DNA from: Sandaracinobacter neustonicus
GTDB lineage: Bacteria > Pseudomonadota > Alphaproteobacteria > Sphingomonadales > Sphingomonadaceae
Direction of reading: 5' to 3'
NCBI RefSeq assembly: GCF_006385875.1
Contig: NZ_VFSU01000028.1
Location: 62,001-126,000, forward strand
DNA: 64,000 nt
Each line of letters opens with the position of its first letter. Position 1 is the first letter of the stretch. Positions 7,864 through 19,709 of the stretch are shown one piece after another. The notes under the pieces are model-generated. The model made no database searches, was not told where the DNA came from, and saw nothing but the letters and a program-made list of their open reading frames with translations. The translations under genes were made by a program, and so were the position numbers.

Positions 7864-9297
7864 TCAGCCATGCCCCCGCCGCAACAGCGCCCGATCCGCC
7901 GGTGCATAGCCGAAGCGCCAGATCAGCGCCGCGAACAGCAGCAGCACGCCCGGAATGGTCAGGATCATCTGCGGCAGTTCGGGCAAAGCGCGCGCCGCCC
8001 AGCCAAAGGCAAAGGCCACTGCCCCCGCCCCCAGCAGGCTCCAGCGCCACATCCCCACGGATGCGCCAAGTGCCCGGCCCAGCAGCAACTGCCGCGCCAC
8101 CGCGCCCGCCACCAGCGCCAGCATCAGCGCGCCCGCCGCCCCGGCACCGCCGAATTTGGGCACCAGCAACAGGCTCAGCAGCGCCTGCAACGCCAGAGTT
8201 GCGGCCGCCACCACCAGATTCACCTTGGGGCGGGTGTAGATCAGCCCCATCTCGGCAAGGCTGCTGCCCGCCGCCGCCAGTTCGGCGCACAGCAGCAGCG
8301 CCAGCACCAGCCCGCCAACCGCGAACTCCGGCCCGAACAGCCCCAGCACCCCCTCGCCCGGCAGCCCCAGCGCCAGCACCACCGGCAACTGGAAGCTCAG
8401 CACCCAGAAGCCCACCTGGTTGAGATGCGCCGCCGCCTCGTGCGGCCGCCCCTCTTTCACCGCCTTGGAGAGCATCGGCGCAAGGATCGGATCGAAGCTG
8501 ACGCGGATTTTCCCCGCCAGAGAGGCCACCTGCTGCGCCACATAATAAAGCCCCACCTCCTGCGGCCCGGCGAAGCGGCCAAGGATGAACAGGTCCAGCC
8601 GCCGCGTACTCCACTCCACCAGATCGGCCCCGGCCAGCGGCAGGTTTCGCCAGCCCATCCACGCCATCCGCCCGACGGAGGGCCGCCAGCCGTCCGGCCA
8701 GCCGAACTCCCTGACGGCGGGCAGCACAGAGGCGGTCACGGCTGCCAGCAGGCTTAGCCAATAGGCGATCAGCAGCCCCCATTGCTTCGCGGCGGTGAAG
8801 GCCAGCAAGGTCGCCGCGATCGTCAGCACCCATGGCTCGATCACCGATCGCGCCCGCACCGCCACCTCGATCCGGTGGCGAAAGGCCAGCCCTGCCAGAG
8901 AGATATCGGCCATAACGATTGCAGGCACGATCAGCGCGAAGCCCCGCGCCGCGCCGGCGCGCTCCAGCCCCGGAAACATCAGCCCGGGGAACAGCCACAG
9001 CACCGCCGTGCCCAGCGCCGCCAGCGCCAACCCCAGCAGCCAGCCGTCGGCCAGCACATGCCGCTCGTCGCGCCCGCCACGCGCCATTTCGGCGGAAAGC
9101 CCGCGCTTCAGCCCCAGCGTCGCCAGCGCCGCCACAAACTCCACCACCATCACCGCATAGGCGAAATAGCCAAGCTCCTCCGCGCCATACAGCCGCGCCG
9201 CCAGCACGAGGAACGGGAAGCGCGCCGCCAGCCGCAGCAGGAATCCGGCAAAGTTCGTCCGCCCCCCGCGTGCCAGACTTCCCGCTGCTTCATTCAT
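7864..9297 (-). CDS. Oligosaccharide flippase / polysaccharide biosynthesis membrane protein
   Basis: A 477-residue protein with about a dozen hydrophobic segments, in the MOP/Wzx superfamily that flips lipid-linked sugars across the inner membrane. Diagnostic features are the early G-G-R-T-N-F-A-G-F-L-L-R-L-A-A-R-F-P-F segment, the LATLGLKRGL motif and the central YYVAQQVASLAGKIRVSFDPILAP segment, which is characteristic of the family. The start MNEAAGS at 9297 is preferred over the ATG at 9303; the longer frame upstream has no membrane-protein character and would overlap the divergent transporter gene. No glycosyltransferases are adjacent, so the polymer is unknown. Confidence 0.85.
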   Translation of the reverse strand: MNEAAGSLARGGRTNFAGFLLRLAARFPFLVLAARLYGAEELGYFAYAVMVVEFVAALATLGLKRGLSAEMARGGRDERHVLADGWLLGLALAALGTAVLWLFPGLMFPGLERAGAARGFALIVPAIVMADISLAGLAFRHRIEVAVRARSVIEPWVLTIAATLLAFTAAKQWGLLIAYWLSLLAAVTASVLPAVREFGWPDGWRPSVGRMAWMGWRNLPLAGADLVEWSTRRLDLFILGRFAGPQEVGLYYVAQQVASLAGKIRVSFDPILAPMLSKAVKEGRPHEAAAHLNQVGFWVLSFQLPVVLALGLPGEGVLGLFGPEFAVGGLVLALLLCAELAAAGSSLAEMGLIYTRPKVNLVVAAATLALQALLSLLLVPKFGGAGAAGALMLALVAGAVARQLLLGRALGASVGMWRWSLLGAGAVAFAFGWAARALPELPQMILTIPGVLLLFAALIWRFGYAPADRALLRRGHG

Positions 9298-9370
9298 CAC
9301 CATGGCCCTAGCGTCCGCGCCCCGCTTCCGGCAAGAAGCCGCGCCGGAGGTCCGGGGGGAGGATACAGGT

Positions 9371-10711
9371 TTGCGTGTCCGTCTGAAGCATCTGCTCGCA
9401 TGGTGCGGGCCGGGAATTCCGGTCGCAGCGCTGGGCGTCCCGCTCGTCATCTACCTGCCGCCACATTATGCGGGCACGCTGGGGCTGCCGCTCACCACCG
9501 TTGGCCTCATCTTCGCCATCGTGCGGATGGTGGATATCCCATTCGATCCGCTGCTGGGTGCGCTGATGGACCGTACCCGCAGCCGTATCGGCCAGTTCCG
9601 GCCATGGCTGCTGGGCGGCGCGCTGCTGCTGTCGCTTGGCACATGGCTGATGTTCATGGCGGAACCGGGCGTCGGCGCGATCCGCACTGCGGTTGCCCTT
9701 TTCATCCTCTATCTGGGTTATTCGTCGATCCAGCTCGCGCAGGTCAGCTGGGGCGCGTGGCTGTCGGCGGATTATGGCGAACGCGCCCGCATCTTCGGCT
9801 TCTGGACAGCGTCGAACGTGCTGGGCAACCTCTCGGTGCTGTTCATCCCGCCGCTGCTGCTGGTGCTGCTGCCCGGTAGCACCGCGACACAGGGCATCCA
9901 CGCCATCGGCTGGTTCATCCTCGCGCTGATCCCGATCACCATCGCCATCGCCGTCAGCACTGTCCCGGAAGGGGAGGCTCCCGCCCCGACGCACGGCTTT
10001 TCCGCCCGCGCGGCGCTCGCCGTTTTGTCAGACGGGCGGATGAAGCGGCTGCTGCTGGCAGACCTGCTGCTGTCCATCCTGCCCGGCATCACCGGGGCGC
10101 TGTTCCTGTTCTATTTCACCCGCGCGCGCGGCTATCCGCTGGAAACCGCCTCGCAGATCCTGCTTTGCTATTTCGTCGCGGGCCTTGTCGCCGCGCCGCT
10201 GTGGATCAAGCTGGCGCAGCGCAAGGGCAAGCACCGCGCCGGTCTCCTCGCCGCGCTATGGCTTGGGATCGCGCCGCTGTCGCTGCTGCTGATCGCGCCG
10301 GGCAACCCGCTGGCGGATGCCATCGCCATTGCCATCGGCGGGCTGCCCTATGCCGCGCCCCCCTTCCTGCTGCGCGCCATGCTGGCAGACCTGAACGACG
10401 CGCAGCAGCTGGACGCGCGCGAATCCGGCACCCCTGCGGGAGAGACGACGGGCCTGTCGTTCGCCCTGCTCACCGCCACACAGAAGCTTGGCTATGCCAT
10501 CCCCGTCGGCCTCACTTATCCGCTGCTCAGCCTGATCGGCTTCGATCCGCTCCCTGACGCCGCCAACAGCCCGCAGACCCTCGCCAATCTGCAGCTGCTG
10601 TTCCTCGCCCCGCCGGTGATCCTCGGTCTCGCCGCCGCCGCCCTGCTGGCGCGCTGGCCGATCAGTGCGGACCGCCACGCGGAAATCCGCGCCCGCCTCA
10701 CCAACGGCTGA
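9371..10711 (+). CDS. MFS transporter, GPH (glycoside-pentoside-hexuronide:cation symporter) type
   Basis: A 12-transmembrane transporter of the MelB-like GPH group, expected to import a sugar or glycoside with a cation. The signature loop is D-I-P-F-D-P-L-L-G-A-L-M-D-R-T-R-S-R-I-G-Q-F-R-P-W near residues 50-80. The TTG at 9371 is chosen because it has a strong GGGGGAGGA ribosome site (9355-9363) at good spacing and begins just before the first helix. An ATG at 9302 is in frame but lacks a ribosome site and would collide with the start of the divergent flippase gene. It ends nine bases from the convergent diguanylate cyclase gene. Confidence 0.85.
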   Translation: MRVRLKHLLAWCGPGIPVAALGVPLVIYLPPHYAGTLGLPLTTVGLIFAIVRMVDIPFDPLLGALMDRTRSRIGQFRPWLLGGALLLSLGTWLMFMAEPGVGAIRTAVALFILYLGYSSIQLAQVSWGAWLSADYGERARIFGFWTASNVLGNLSVLFIPPLLLVLLPGSTATQGIHAIGWFILALIPITIAIAVSTVPEGEAPAPTHGFSARAALAVLSDGRMKRLLLADLLLSILPGITGALFLFYFTRARGYPLETASQILLCYFVAGLVAAPLWIKLAQRKGKHRAGLLAALWLGIAPLSLLLIAPGNPLADAIAIAIGGLPYAAPPFLLRAMLADLNDAQQLDARESGTPAGETTGLSFALLTATQKLGYAIPVGLTYPLLSLIGFDPLPDAANSPQTLANLQLLFLAPPVILGLAAAALLARWPISADRHAEIRARLTNG

Positions 10712-10720
10712 GCCACGCCC

Positions 10721-11815
10721 CTAGGCGCGCGCGGCGGGCTTTTCCGGCATCACCCGGTCCCGCCCGGCGCGCTTCGCGCCATAGAGCGCGGCGTCGGCCC
10801 GGTCGATCAGGCTGTCCGCACTGTCATCTGCGCGCAGCTGAGCCACCCCGGCTGAAAAGGTCACCCGGCCCAGCACCTGCCCGTCGTCGGCCTTGCGCAA
10901 CACCTGCCGCGCCAGCGCCGCGCGGGCGGCGTCCACGGCGGCTGCGGCCTCCGGGGTGGAAAGGCCGGGCAACAGCATCAGGAATTCCTCGCCGCCATGC
11001 CGCCCCGCCAGCGCCCCATCTCCGGCGGCGCGGCGCGATTGCGTCTGCAGATGGCTGGCCACGCAGCGCAGAACCTCATCGCCGATGGCATGGCCCCATT
11101 GATCGTTGATGCGCTTGAAATGGTCGATATCGGCCAGCGCCACGGCCAGCGGTGTGCCGCCATCGCGCGCGGCCTTCACCGCCTTCTTCATCGCGTCCAG
11201 CAGCCCGCGCCGGTTGGGCAACCCCGTCAGCGGATCGGTGCGGGCGGCCCGCTCGGCGCTGTCCAGCCGCTCCAGCAGGCGGCTCGTTTCCAGCGCGGCG
11301 GTGGCGATATCGGCCTCCATCCGCCGGTTGGCGGCCATCATCAGCGCATTGGCACGGCGCAGCGTCTGCACCATCGCCCCCAGCTGCCGCACATCGCGAG
11401 TCACCGCCATCGCCTCGTCTTCGGCGGACAGCGCCTCGTCATAGGCCTTCAGATCGCTGCGACCCCGGTCCAGCCCGCCCGCCAGCGCAGCCGCGCTCGC
11501 CTGCGCCGATTCCAGCAGCGCCTGCACCTCGGCGGCGGCGATATCGCCCAGATGCTGGCGGCGCAGCTCTTTCACCACGCCCGCATCCAGCATCCCGGCG
11601 GCGCGGCGGGTGTTCAGCGCGCGGGACAGCGCCGGATCGGCCCCGGTGGCGTGCAGCCAGAACAGTTCATAGGTTTCCGGGTCCGGTGGCAGGCCGGTTT
11701 CCACGAACAGTCGCCGCACAGCGTCGAAGTGCATCAGCGCCGGATGCCCCTGCCCGCGCATATCGGCGGGATCGTCCGCCTCCCGCAGCGCCGATAGCCC
11801 GCCCGTCTGCTCCAT
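10721..11815 (-). CDS. Diguanylate cyclase (GGDEF domain)
   Basis: Makes the second messenger c-di-GMP from two GTP. The 364-residue soluble protein has an alpha-helical N-terminal region (1-190, no transmembrane segment or recognisable sensor, coiled-coil-like near 130-190) and a C-terminal GGDEF domain (192-355). The active site is GGEEF at 274-278, an active variant, with the DIDHFKRIND motif near 229-238. The inhibitory I-site (RxxD ahead of the GG) is replaced by G-D-G-A at the expected position, so product inhibition is probably lost. The start is preceded by a purine-rich GGAAAGGGCGGA. Given the nearby flagellar genes, control of motility versus biofilm is plausible but unproven. Confidence 0.92.
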   Translation of the reverse strand: MEQTGGLSALREADDPADMRGQGHPALMHFDAVRRLFVETGLPPDPETYELFWLHATGADPALSRALNTRRAAGMLDAGVVKELRRQHLGDIAAAEVQALLESAQASAAALAGGLDRGRSDLKAYDEALSAEDEAMAVTRDVRQLGAMVQTLRRANALMMAANRRMEADIATAALETSRLLERLDSAERAARTDPLTGLPNRRGLLDAMKKAVKAARDGGTPLAVALADIDHFKRINDQWGHAIGDEVLRCVASHLQTQSRRAAGDGALAGRHGGEEFLMLLPGLSTPEAAAAVDAARAALARQVLRKADDGQVLGRVTFSAGVAQLRADDSADSLIDRADAALYGAKRAGRDRVMPEKPAARA

Positions 11816-11969
11816 GTCCGCCCTTTCCGGCTGTTCTGATCATAGGGTGACGTAACGGCAACTGCCCCCAGTCCCTTAAAGCACGACTGAAGGGGTGCTT
11901 GCCGCATCGCTCCCCTCGTTCTAACAGGCTCGCGCATCCCCACGCGCAGTAACAAAGGGACATGATTCA

Positions 11970-14654
<2,685 letters not shown>

Positions 14655-14680
14655 ACGCAGCCCACAGCATTGCGATCCGG

Positions 14681-14715
14681 AAGGCGCGGGGGTTCCCCCG
14701 CGCCTTTCTTTTTTC
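14681..14715 (+). terminator. Rho-independent terminator after acnA
   Basis: A 12-bp perfect stem AAGGCGCGGGGG / CCCCCGCGCCTT (14681-14692 and 14695-14706) closes a minimal TT loop and is followed by TCTTTTTT. It lies 26 bases after the acnA stop codon and separates it from the TonB-like gene. Confidence 0.92.
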
Positions 14716-14784
14716 TAAGGCCCGTTCGCCCCCGGCCTGTTCATGGGCGGGAAAGCCGCCGCCTGCCCAAGAGACTGCCCGCAC

Positions 14785-15597
14785 ATGCCCCTGTTCCCCA
14801 GCCTTCCCGCCCCGGAACGGCGCCCGTTGGATGGCGTCCGCCGTCGCGTGCCGGAAGGAGTTCGCAGGCGCGCGCCGGGGCTGATCGCCGTCACCATCAT
14901 CCACATCCTGCTGGCGTGGCTGCTGCTCACCCTTGCGCCCAACACGCTGAAGAAGAAGATCATCGACATGGCGATGATCACGGTGAACATCCCGGACGCG
15001 AAACCGGCCGCCGAACCCGCCCCCAAACCGGCGCAAAAAGCCGCCGCGCCCGCGCAGCAACGCCCCACGCCGCAACCGCCCGCGCAGCTGCAACCGCCCA
15101 CGCCGCCCGCCCCTCCCGTGCCGGAAATCACCCCGGAACCCGTGCCCGCCCCGCCGCAACCCACGCCCACCCCACCGCGCCCCGCCGCCCCCATGGGGCC
15201 GCCCAAACCCGCCTATGGCCCGCCCGATCTGCGCTCCAAAGGCACGGACATGTTCGCGGACACCCCGCGCGTCGAAGGCTCCGGCCCCAACGGCGAACCG
15301 CTCTACGCCGCCGCATGGGTGCGCGAACCCTATCATGACGAACTGGCGGGCTATCTTTCCACCGCCATCGGCCCCGGATCGGGCCTGATCGCCTGCCGCA
15401 CCGCGCCCGGCAACCGGGTGGAGGATTGCATCGTCCTTGGCGAAACCCCGCCCGGCTCCCGCATCGCCCGCGCGGCGCAGGCCGCCGCCTGGCAGTTCCT
15501 CGTCCGCCCGCCACGCATCGGGGGGAAACCGCAGGTCGGCGAATGGGTGCGCATCCGCATCGATTACACAGACAAGCCGGACGGCCGTGCCCGCTGA
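14785..15597 (+). CDS. TonB-like energy transducer protein
   Basis: A 270-residue protein with TonB layout: a short basic cytoplasmic N terminus, one transmembrane segment at about 32-50 (LIAVTIIHILLAWLLLTLA), a long Pro/Ala/Lys-rich periplasmic spacer (about 70-150), and a folded C-terminal domain (about 180-265) ending in a V-R-I-R-I-D-Y strand. TonB couples the proton gradient through ExbBD to outer-membrane receptors. No exbB or exbD is adjacent, and the C-terminal domain is only loosely TonB-like, so the partner is uncertain. An alternative ATG at 14743 adds 14 residues without conserved character. Confidence 0.68.
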   Translation: MPLFPSLPAPERRPLDGVRRRVPEGVRRRAPGLIAVTIIHILLAWLLLTLAPNTLKKKIIDMAMITVNIPDAKPAAEPAPKPAQKAAAPAQQRPTPQPPAQLQPPTPPAPPVPEITPEPVPAPPQPTPTPPRPAAPMGPPKPAYGPPDLRSKGTDMFADTPRVEGSGPNGEPLYAAAWVREPYHDELAGYLSTAIGPGSGLIACRTAPGNRVEDCIVLGETPPGSRIARAAQAAAWQFLVRPPRIGGKPQVGEWVRIRIDYTDKPDGRAR

Positions 15598-15674
15598 TCC
15601 CCCTCTATCCGAATCGTCCGGTTTCCCGCCCCCGCTCGCATGATAGCCTTCGCGCCGGGGAGAGGAGATTGATC

Positions 15675-17417
15675 ATGCATGACACCGTCATCCGTGGCGG
15701 CACCGTGGTGGATGGCACCGGTGCGCCCGCCTTCATCGCCGACATCGCGATCGACGATGGCCATATCACCGCCGTGGGCGACGTGCCCGGCAAGGGCCGC
15801 ACCGAAATCGACGCCAGCGGCCTGCATGTCGCGCCCGGCTTCGTCGATGTGCACACCCATTATGACGGGCAGGCCACATGGGATTCGGAAATGGCGCCCA
15901 GCAGCTGGCACGGCGTCACCACCGTGATCATGGGCAATTGCGGGGTCGGCTTCGCGCCCGCCGCGCCAGACCGGCACGAATGGCTGATCCGGCTGATGGA
16001 AGGGGTGGAGGATATCCCCGGCACCGCGCTCGCCGAAGGGATGGCGTGGGATTGGGAAAGCTTCCCGGAATATCTGGACGCGCTGGAACGCCGCCCGCGC
16101 ACCATCGATGTCGCCACGCATGTGCCGCACGGGGCCGTGCGCGCCTATGTGATGGGGGATCGCGGTGCCCGCAACGAAGACCCGACCGAGCATGAAATCG
16201 CCCGCATGTCGGCCATCGTGGAGGAAGGGCTGCGCGCGGGCGCGCTGGGTTTTTCCAGCAGCCGCACCATCCTGCACAAATCCGTGGACGGCGAAGTGGT
16301 GCCCGGCACCACCGCCAGCAAGGAAGAACTGATCGGCATCGGCCGCGCCATGGGCCGCGCCGGGCATGGCGTGTTCGAAATCGCCTCTGACCTGAAGCGC
16401 GAGTGGGACGAGTTCGGCTGGATGGGCCAGCTGTCCGCCGAAACCGGCCTGCCCGTCACCTTCGCCATGCTGCAATCCATCGCCAAGGAACTGGATTGGC
16501 ACGAACAGATCGCCGCGATGGAGGAATGGAACGCGAAGGGCGCGAACATCGTTGCGCAGATCGCCCTGCGCGGCAACGGCGTGCTGATGGCGTGGCGCGG
16601 CACGCTGCATCCCTTCCTGTTCAAGCCCGCATGGGCCGAAATCGCCGAACTGCCATGGGATCAGCAATGGGCGAAGCTGAAAGACCCGGCCTTCCGCCAG
16701 CGCATGCTCTCCGAAGCCAATGTCTGGCCGGAAACCGACATCCTGAGCCTTGTGATGATCATCGCCGAGGGCTTCGCCGCCCAATATGAAATGGGCGAGG
16801 ATTTCGATTACGAACCCACCGCGGCAGACAGCATCGCTGCCCGCGCCGCCGCCGCCGGGCAAAGCCCGGCCGAATATGCCTATGACATGCTCTGCCGCGA
16901 GAACGGCAGCGGCTTCATCTACTTCCCGATCCTGAACTATGCCGACGGCAATCTGGATTTCGTGAAGCCCATGTTCGAACGCGACGATGTGGTGATCTCG
17001 CTGTCAGACGGCGGCGCGCATTGCGGCACCATCTGCGACGCCGCCTCCCCCACCTATCTCCTCGCCTATTGGGCGCGGGACAGGGCGCGCGGCACAATCC
17101 CGTTGGAAGAAGCCGTCAAACGCCAGTGCCACGACACCGCGAAACTCTATGGCCTTGAAGATCGCGGCCAGATTCGCCCCGGCCTGCTGGCGGACCTGAA
17201 CCTGATCGACATGGCGCGGCTGAAACTGGGCAAGCCATGGATGGCGTTCGACCTGCCGGCCGGCGGCAAGCGCCTGCTGCAACGCGCGGACGGCTATGTG
17301 CTGACGATGAAAAAGGGCGTCATCACCTTCCGCGAAGGCGTCCCCACCGGCGAACTGCCCGGAGTCCTGATCCGAGGCCCGCAGGCAGACCCGGCGCTGC
17401 GCATGGCGGCTGAGTAG
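15675..17417 (+). CDS. N-acyl-D-amino-acid deacylase family amidohydrolase
   Basis: A 580-residue amidohydrolase of the D-aminoacylase type, predicted to hydrolyse N-acyl-D-amino acids or related amides with a metal centre. It starts with the beta-sandwich segment [16 protein letters not shown]. The metal-binding HTHYDGQ motif is at 60-66, followed by [10 protein letters not shown], where the family's bridging cysteine lies, and later SDGGAH, the catalytic aspartate region. The ATG at 15675 has an AGGAGA ribosome site (15662-15667). It is apparently monocistronic and convergent with the GDYXXLXY gene. Confidence 0.9.
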   Translation: MHDTVIRGGTVVDGTGAPAFIADIAIDDGHITAVGDVPGKGRTEIDASGLHVAPGFVDVHTHYDGQATWDSEMAPSSWHGVTTVIMGNCGVGFAPAAPDRHEWLIRLMEGVEDIPGTALAEGMAWDWESFPEYLDALERRPRTIDVATHVPHGAVRAYVMGDRGARNEDPTEHEIARMSAIVEEGLRAGALGFSSSRTILHKSVDGEVVPGTTASKEELIGIGRAMGRAGHGVFEIASDLKREWDEFGWMGQLSAETGLPVTFAMLQSIAKELDWHEQIAAMEEWNAKGANIVAQIALRGNGVLMAWRGTLHPFLFKPAWAEIAELPWDQQWAKLKDPAFRQRMLSEANVWPETDILSLVMIIAEGFAAQYEMGEDFDYEPTAADSIAARAAAAGQSPAEYAYDMLCRENGSGFIYFPILNYADGNLDFVKPMFERDDVVISLSDGGAHCGTICDAASPTYLLAYWARDRARGTIPLEEAVKRQCHDTAKLYGLEDRGQIRPGLLADLNLIDMARLKLGKPWMAFDLPAGGKRLLQRADGYVLTMKKGVITFREGVPTGELPGVLIRGPQADPALRMAAE

Positions 17418-17432
17418 GCGGCGAATCCGGCT

Positions 17433-17930
17433 CTAGCCCGCCGGTTCCAGGCGCCGGTTGATCAGCCGCCCATCCGGCGCGAGGGCCGCCACCACTGTCA
17501 TCGGACCCTGGCGTAGTTGCGTTTCCAGAGCCGGGGCGCTGGTTTCCGAGACGAAGATGCGGCTGTTGAAGCGGGTTTCGGCGGCCGGGCCGAAGCCCTG
17601 GCGGATGTCGATTGCGGAGAGTTTCGGGTCCACCGGGTGGGGGCAGTCCGTGGGGACGGCGGTGATGGTGGCGCTGATCCCGGCGGGGGTGGTTTCAAGG
17701 CAGAGGCGGCATTGCGCCGGGTCCTGGCACAGCGCCGGGTCTCCGCTGATGGTCCAATCATAGCTGAAGCTGATGAAGCGGCCGCGCAGCGGGTCGCGCG
17801 GGTCATAGCCGGTGATCGGGATGCGCCATTCGGGCGCGGCGGACAGCGCGCGTTCGTTGGTGAAGATACCAGCGGCGAGCCACAGCGCCGGAAGCGCGAG
17901 GGCGGCGAGAAGGGCAGGGTGGGGCTTCAT
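17433..17930 (-). CDS. GDYXXLXY domain protein
   Basis: A 165-residue protein with an N-terminal hydrophobic anchor ([23 protein letters not shown]) and an exported domain. The family signature appears as the Y-D-P-R-D-P-L-R-G-R-F-I-S-F-S-Y segment, a variant of GDYxxLxY. Function is unknown, but genes of this family regularly follow DUF2157 and DUF4401 membrane proteins. Here its ATG overlaps the DUF2157 stop (ATGA), which sets the start at 17930 and suggests translational coupling. No DUF4401 gene is present. Confidence 0.85.
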   Translation of the reverse strand: MKPHPALLAALALPALWLAAGIFTNERALSAAPEWRIPITGYDPRDPLRGRFISFSYDWTISGDPALCQDPAQCRLCLETTPAGISATITAVPTDCPHPVDPKLSAIDIRQGFGPAAETRFNSRIFVSETSAPALETQLRQGPMTVVAALAPDGRLINRRLEPAG

Positions 17931-19042
17931 GCGGACTGCCTGCGCGTGACGATGCGGTGCCAGAGCCAGCTGAGGCCGACGAGCAGCAGGCCGCCGATGA
18001 CGAGGCCGCCGCCGGTGGCTGCGAGTGAGCCGAACAATTCGATGTAGATGATGAAGATCCTGAGCGCGATTGCCGCGATGGAGACTGCGAACAGGCTGTT
18101 CCAGCCGGACAGCGCCGCGCCGCGCGCCAGCGCCGACCACAGCGCCATATAGATGGCGATGCCGATCAGGCGGCTGGCCATGCCATCCGGATGGGGGATG
18201 GCCAGTGCCAGCGCGAAGGCGGCGGGCGGGCCGATCAGCAGCGGCAGCAGGATGGCGCGCGGGATCTCCGGCCTGTTCCAGCCCAGCGCCAGTGTGCCGA
18301 GGCAGGCGAGCGCGGCAGGGATCAGGCGCACGGCGTTATCGGCGGCTTGCGCGCCGGTGATGTTGGAAGCCCATGCGAAATGCACGATTCCCGCGCCTGC
18401 CAGCAGGGAGACGATCCCGGCTTCGCGCAGGGCAAGACGGAAGCCGGGGCCGCGTTCGCGCAAGGATAGCGACAGGGCGATGAGGAGGGCAGGGACGGCC
18501 ATTGCCGTGCCTTGAGCGATCAGCCATGGGCCGCCCTTATCGATGCTGTCGAGCGCCATGGCGGCGGGGCCGACAAGGGCGAGGCCCGCGAAGCCGGTGC
18601 CGGTGAGGCGGGTTTCACCGGAGAGCAGCAGCGCCGGGCCTGCCAGCAGCAGCCACAGCAGCAGGGCGTGCCATACGGGTCCGGTGAGTTGATAGACCTG
18701 CGATTGCAGGCCGATTCCGGCCAACACCAGCCCGGCGAACAGGAACAGCGCGCCTTCCGCGGGCCAGAGTTTGCGCTGCTGCTTCCAGTGCCAGTGGGCC
18801 GCCGCCGCGCCCAGCAGCAGCGCCATATGCGCGGCCAGCTTCACGCCATGGGGGATGCGATCCCAGTTGGCGGAGATCAGCAGGATGATGCCCAGCACCA
18901 CCGCGAACAGGCCGAGCCCCGCCAGCGCCCAGCGCAGCACGGGGCGTTCGTTCGCGGATTCATGGGCGCGGATCCGCTCTGCGGTGGCAAGGTCTATCAG
19001 GCCTGCCTCTACCCAATCGTTCAGGCGGCTTTCCAGCGACAT
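17927..19042 (-). CDS. DUF2157 domain polytopic membrane protein
   Basis: A 371-residue inner-membrane protein. Residues 1-40 form a soluble helical DUF2157 module ([28 protein letters not shown]). About ten hydrophobic segments follow, with the usual first one [23 protein letters not shown]. Its role is unknown; the conserved pairing with a GDYXXLXY protein implies a shared envelope function. The start at 19042 is set by the DUF2157 domain. It is divergent from hslV, whose heat-shock-like promoter lies in the 124-base gap. Confidence 0.87.
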   Translation of the reverse strand: MSLESRLNDWVEAGLIDLATAERIRAHESANERPVLRWALAGLGLFAVVLGIILLISANWDRIPHGVKLAAHMALLLGAAAAHWHWKQQRKLWPAEGALFLFAGLVLAGIGLQSQVYQLTGPVWHALLLWLLLAGPALLLSGETRLTGTGFAGLALVGPAAMALDSIDKGGPWLIAQGTAMAVPALLIALSLSLRERGPGFRLALREAGIVSLLAGAGIVHFAWASNITGAQAADNAVRLIPAALACLGTLALGWNRPEIPRAILLPLLIGPPAAFALALAIPHPDGMASRLIGIAIYMALWSALARGAALSGWNSLFAVSIAAIALRIFIIYIELFGSLAATGGGLVIGGLLLVGLSWLWHRIVTRRQSA

Positions 19043-19081
19043 GGGGCACAGGTGCCCGTTTGGGACCGGCCGTGCAAGGGC

Positions 19082-19113
19082 CTTCAATGCGGGCGACGGG
19101 CTTCCTACATCGG
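19082..19113 (+). promoter_or_regulatory. Candidate heat-shock (sigma-32-like) promoter of hslVU
   Basis: CTTC (19082-19085), 18 bases, then CCTACATCGG (19104-19113). This fits the alphaproteobacterial RpoH pattern CTTG-N17-18-CYTATNTNNG with one change in each box. It points at hslV 54 bases downstream. Supported by similar motifs before hrcA and dnaK. Confidence 0.5.
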
Positions 19114-19122
19114 GGCGGTGCA

Positions 19123-19143
19123 GGCCCCGCCGGCTGCGGGGCC
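19123..19143 (+). other. 5'-UTR hairpin upstream of hslV
   Basis: A perfect 8-bp stem GGCCCCGC / GCGGGGCC with a CGGCT loop lies between the candidate promoter and hslV, so it would be in the leader RNA. E. coli hslVU is also reported to carry a 5'-UTR stem-loop; whether this one stabilises the message is inference. Confidence 0.5.
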
Positions 19144-19166
19144 TTCGAGAAAGGCAGAATTTCCTG

Positions 19167-19709
19167 ATGAGTGATATTCCAACCTGGCACGGCACGACCA
19201 TTTTGGGCGTGCAGAAGGATGGACGCACGGTTGTGGCCGGGGACGGGCAGGTTTCGATGGGCCAGACGGTGATGAAACCCAATGCGAAAAAGGTGCGGCG
19301 GCTGGGCGCGGACGGCAAGGTTGTGGGCGGCTTTGCCGGCTCCACCGCAGACGCCTTCACCCTGTTCGAGCGGCTTGAGGCCAAGCTGGAGCGGTATCCG
19401 GGCCAGCTGACGCGCGCCGCCGTGGAACTGGCGAAGGACTGGCGGCAGGATCGCTACCTGCGGCGGCTGGAGGCGATGATGATCGTGGCCGATGCCGATA
19501 CCATGCTGATCCTGACCGGCACCGGCGACGTGCTGGAGCCGAATGACGGCGTGGCGGCGATTGGCTCCGGCGGCAATTACGCGCTCTCTGCCGCGCGGGC
19601 GCTGATCGATACCGACATCGATGCAGAGGCGATTGCCCGCAAGGCGATGGGGATCGCGGCGGACATCTGCGTCTACACCAACAACAATCTGACTGTGGAA
19701 AGCCTGTGA
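19167..19709 (+). CDS. hslV: ATP-dependent protease subunit HslV
   Basis: HslV is the dodecameric threonine peptidase of the HslVU (ClpQY) protease. The 180-residue product contains the family motifs [28 protein letters not shown] and [14 protein letters not shown]. The catalytic threonine is not residue 2 but the first T of TTILGV, at residue 10, so a nine-residue propeptide (MSDIPTWHG) must be removed; alphaproteobacterial HslV commonly has such an extension. The stop TGA overlaps the hslU ATG by one base. Confidence 0.97.
   Translation: MSDIPTWHGTTILGVQKDGRTVVAGDGQVSMGQTVMKPNAKKVRRLGADGKVVGGFAGSTADAFTLFERLEAKLERYPGQLTRAAVELAKDWRQDRYLRRLEAMMIVADADTMLILTGTGDVLEPNDGVAAIGSGGNYALSAARALIDTDIDAEAIARKAMGIAADICVYTNNNLTVESL

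Noticed and set aside
5690-7909. Long plus-strand frame opposite the M48 and DUF898 genes
   Set aside because: Translation is Gln/His/Ala/Pro-rich without motifs; the minus strand carries HEMGH and DUF898 signatures.
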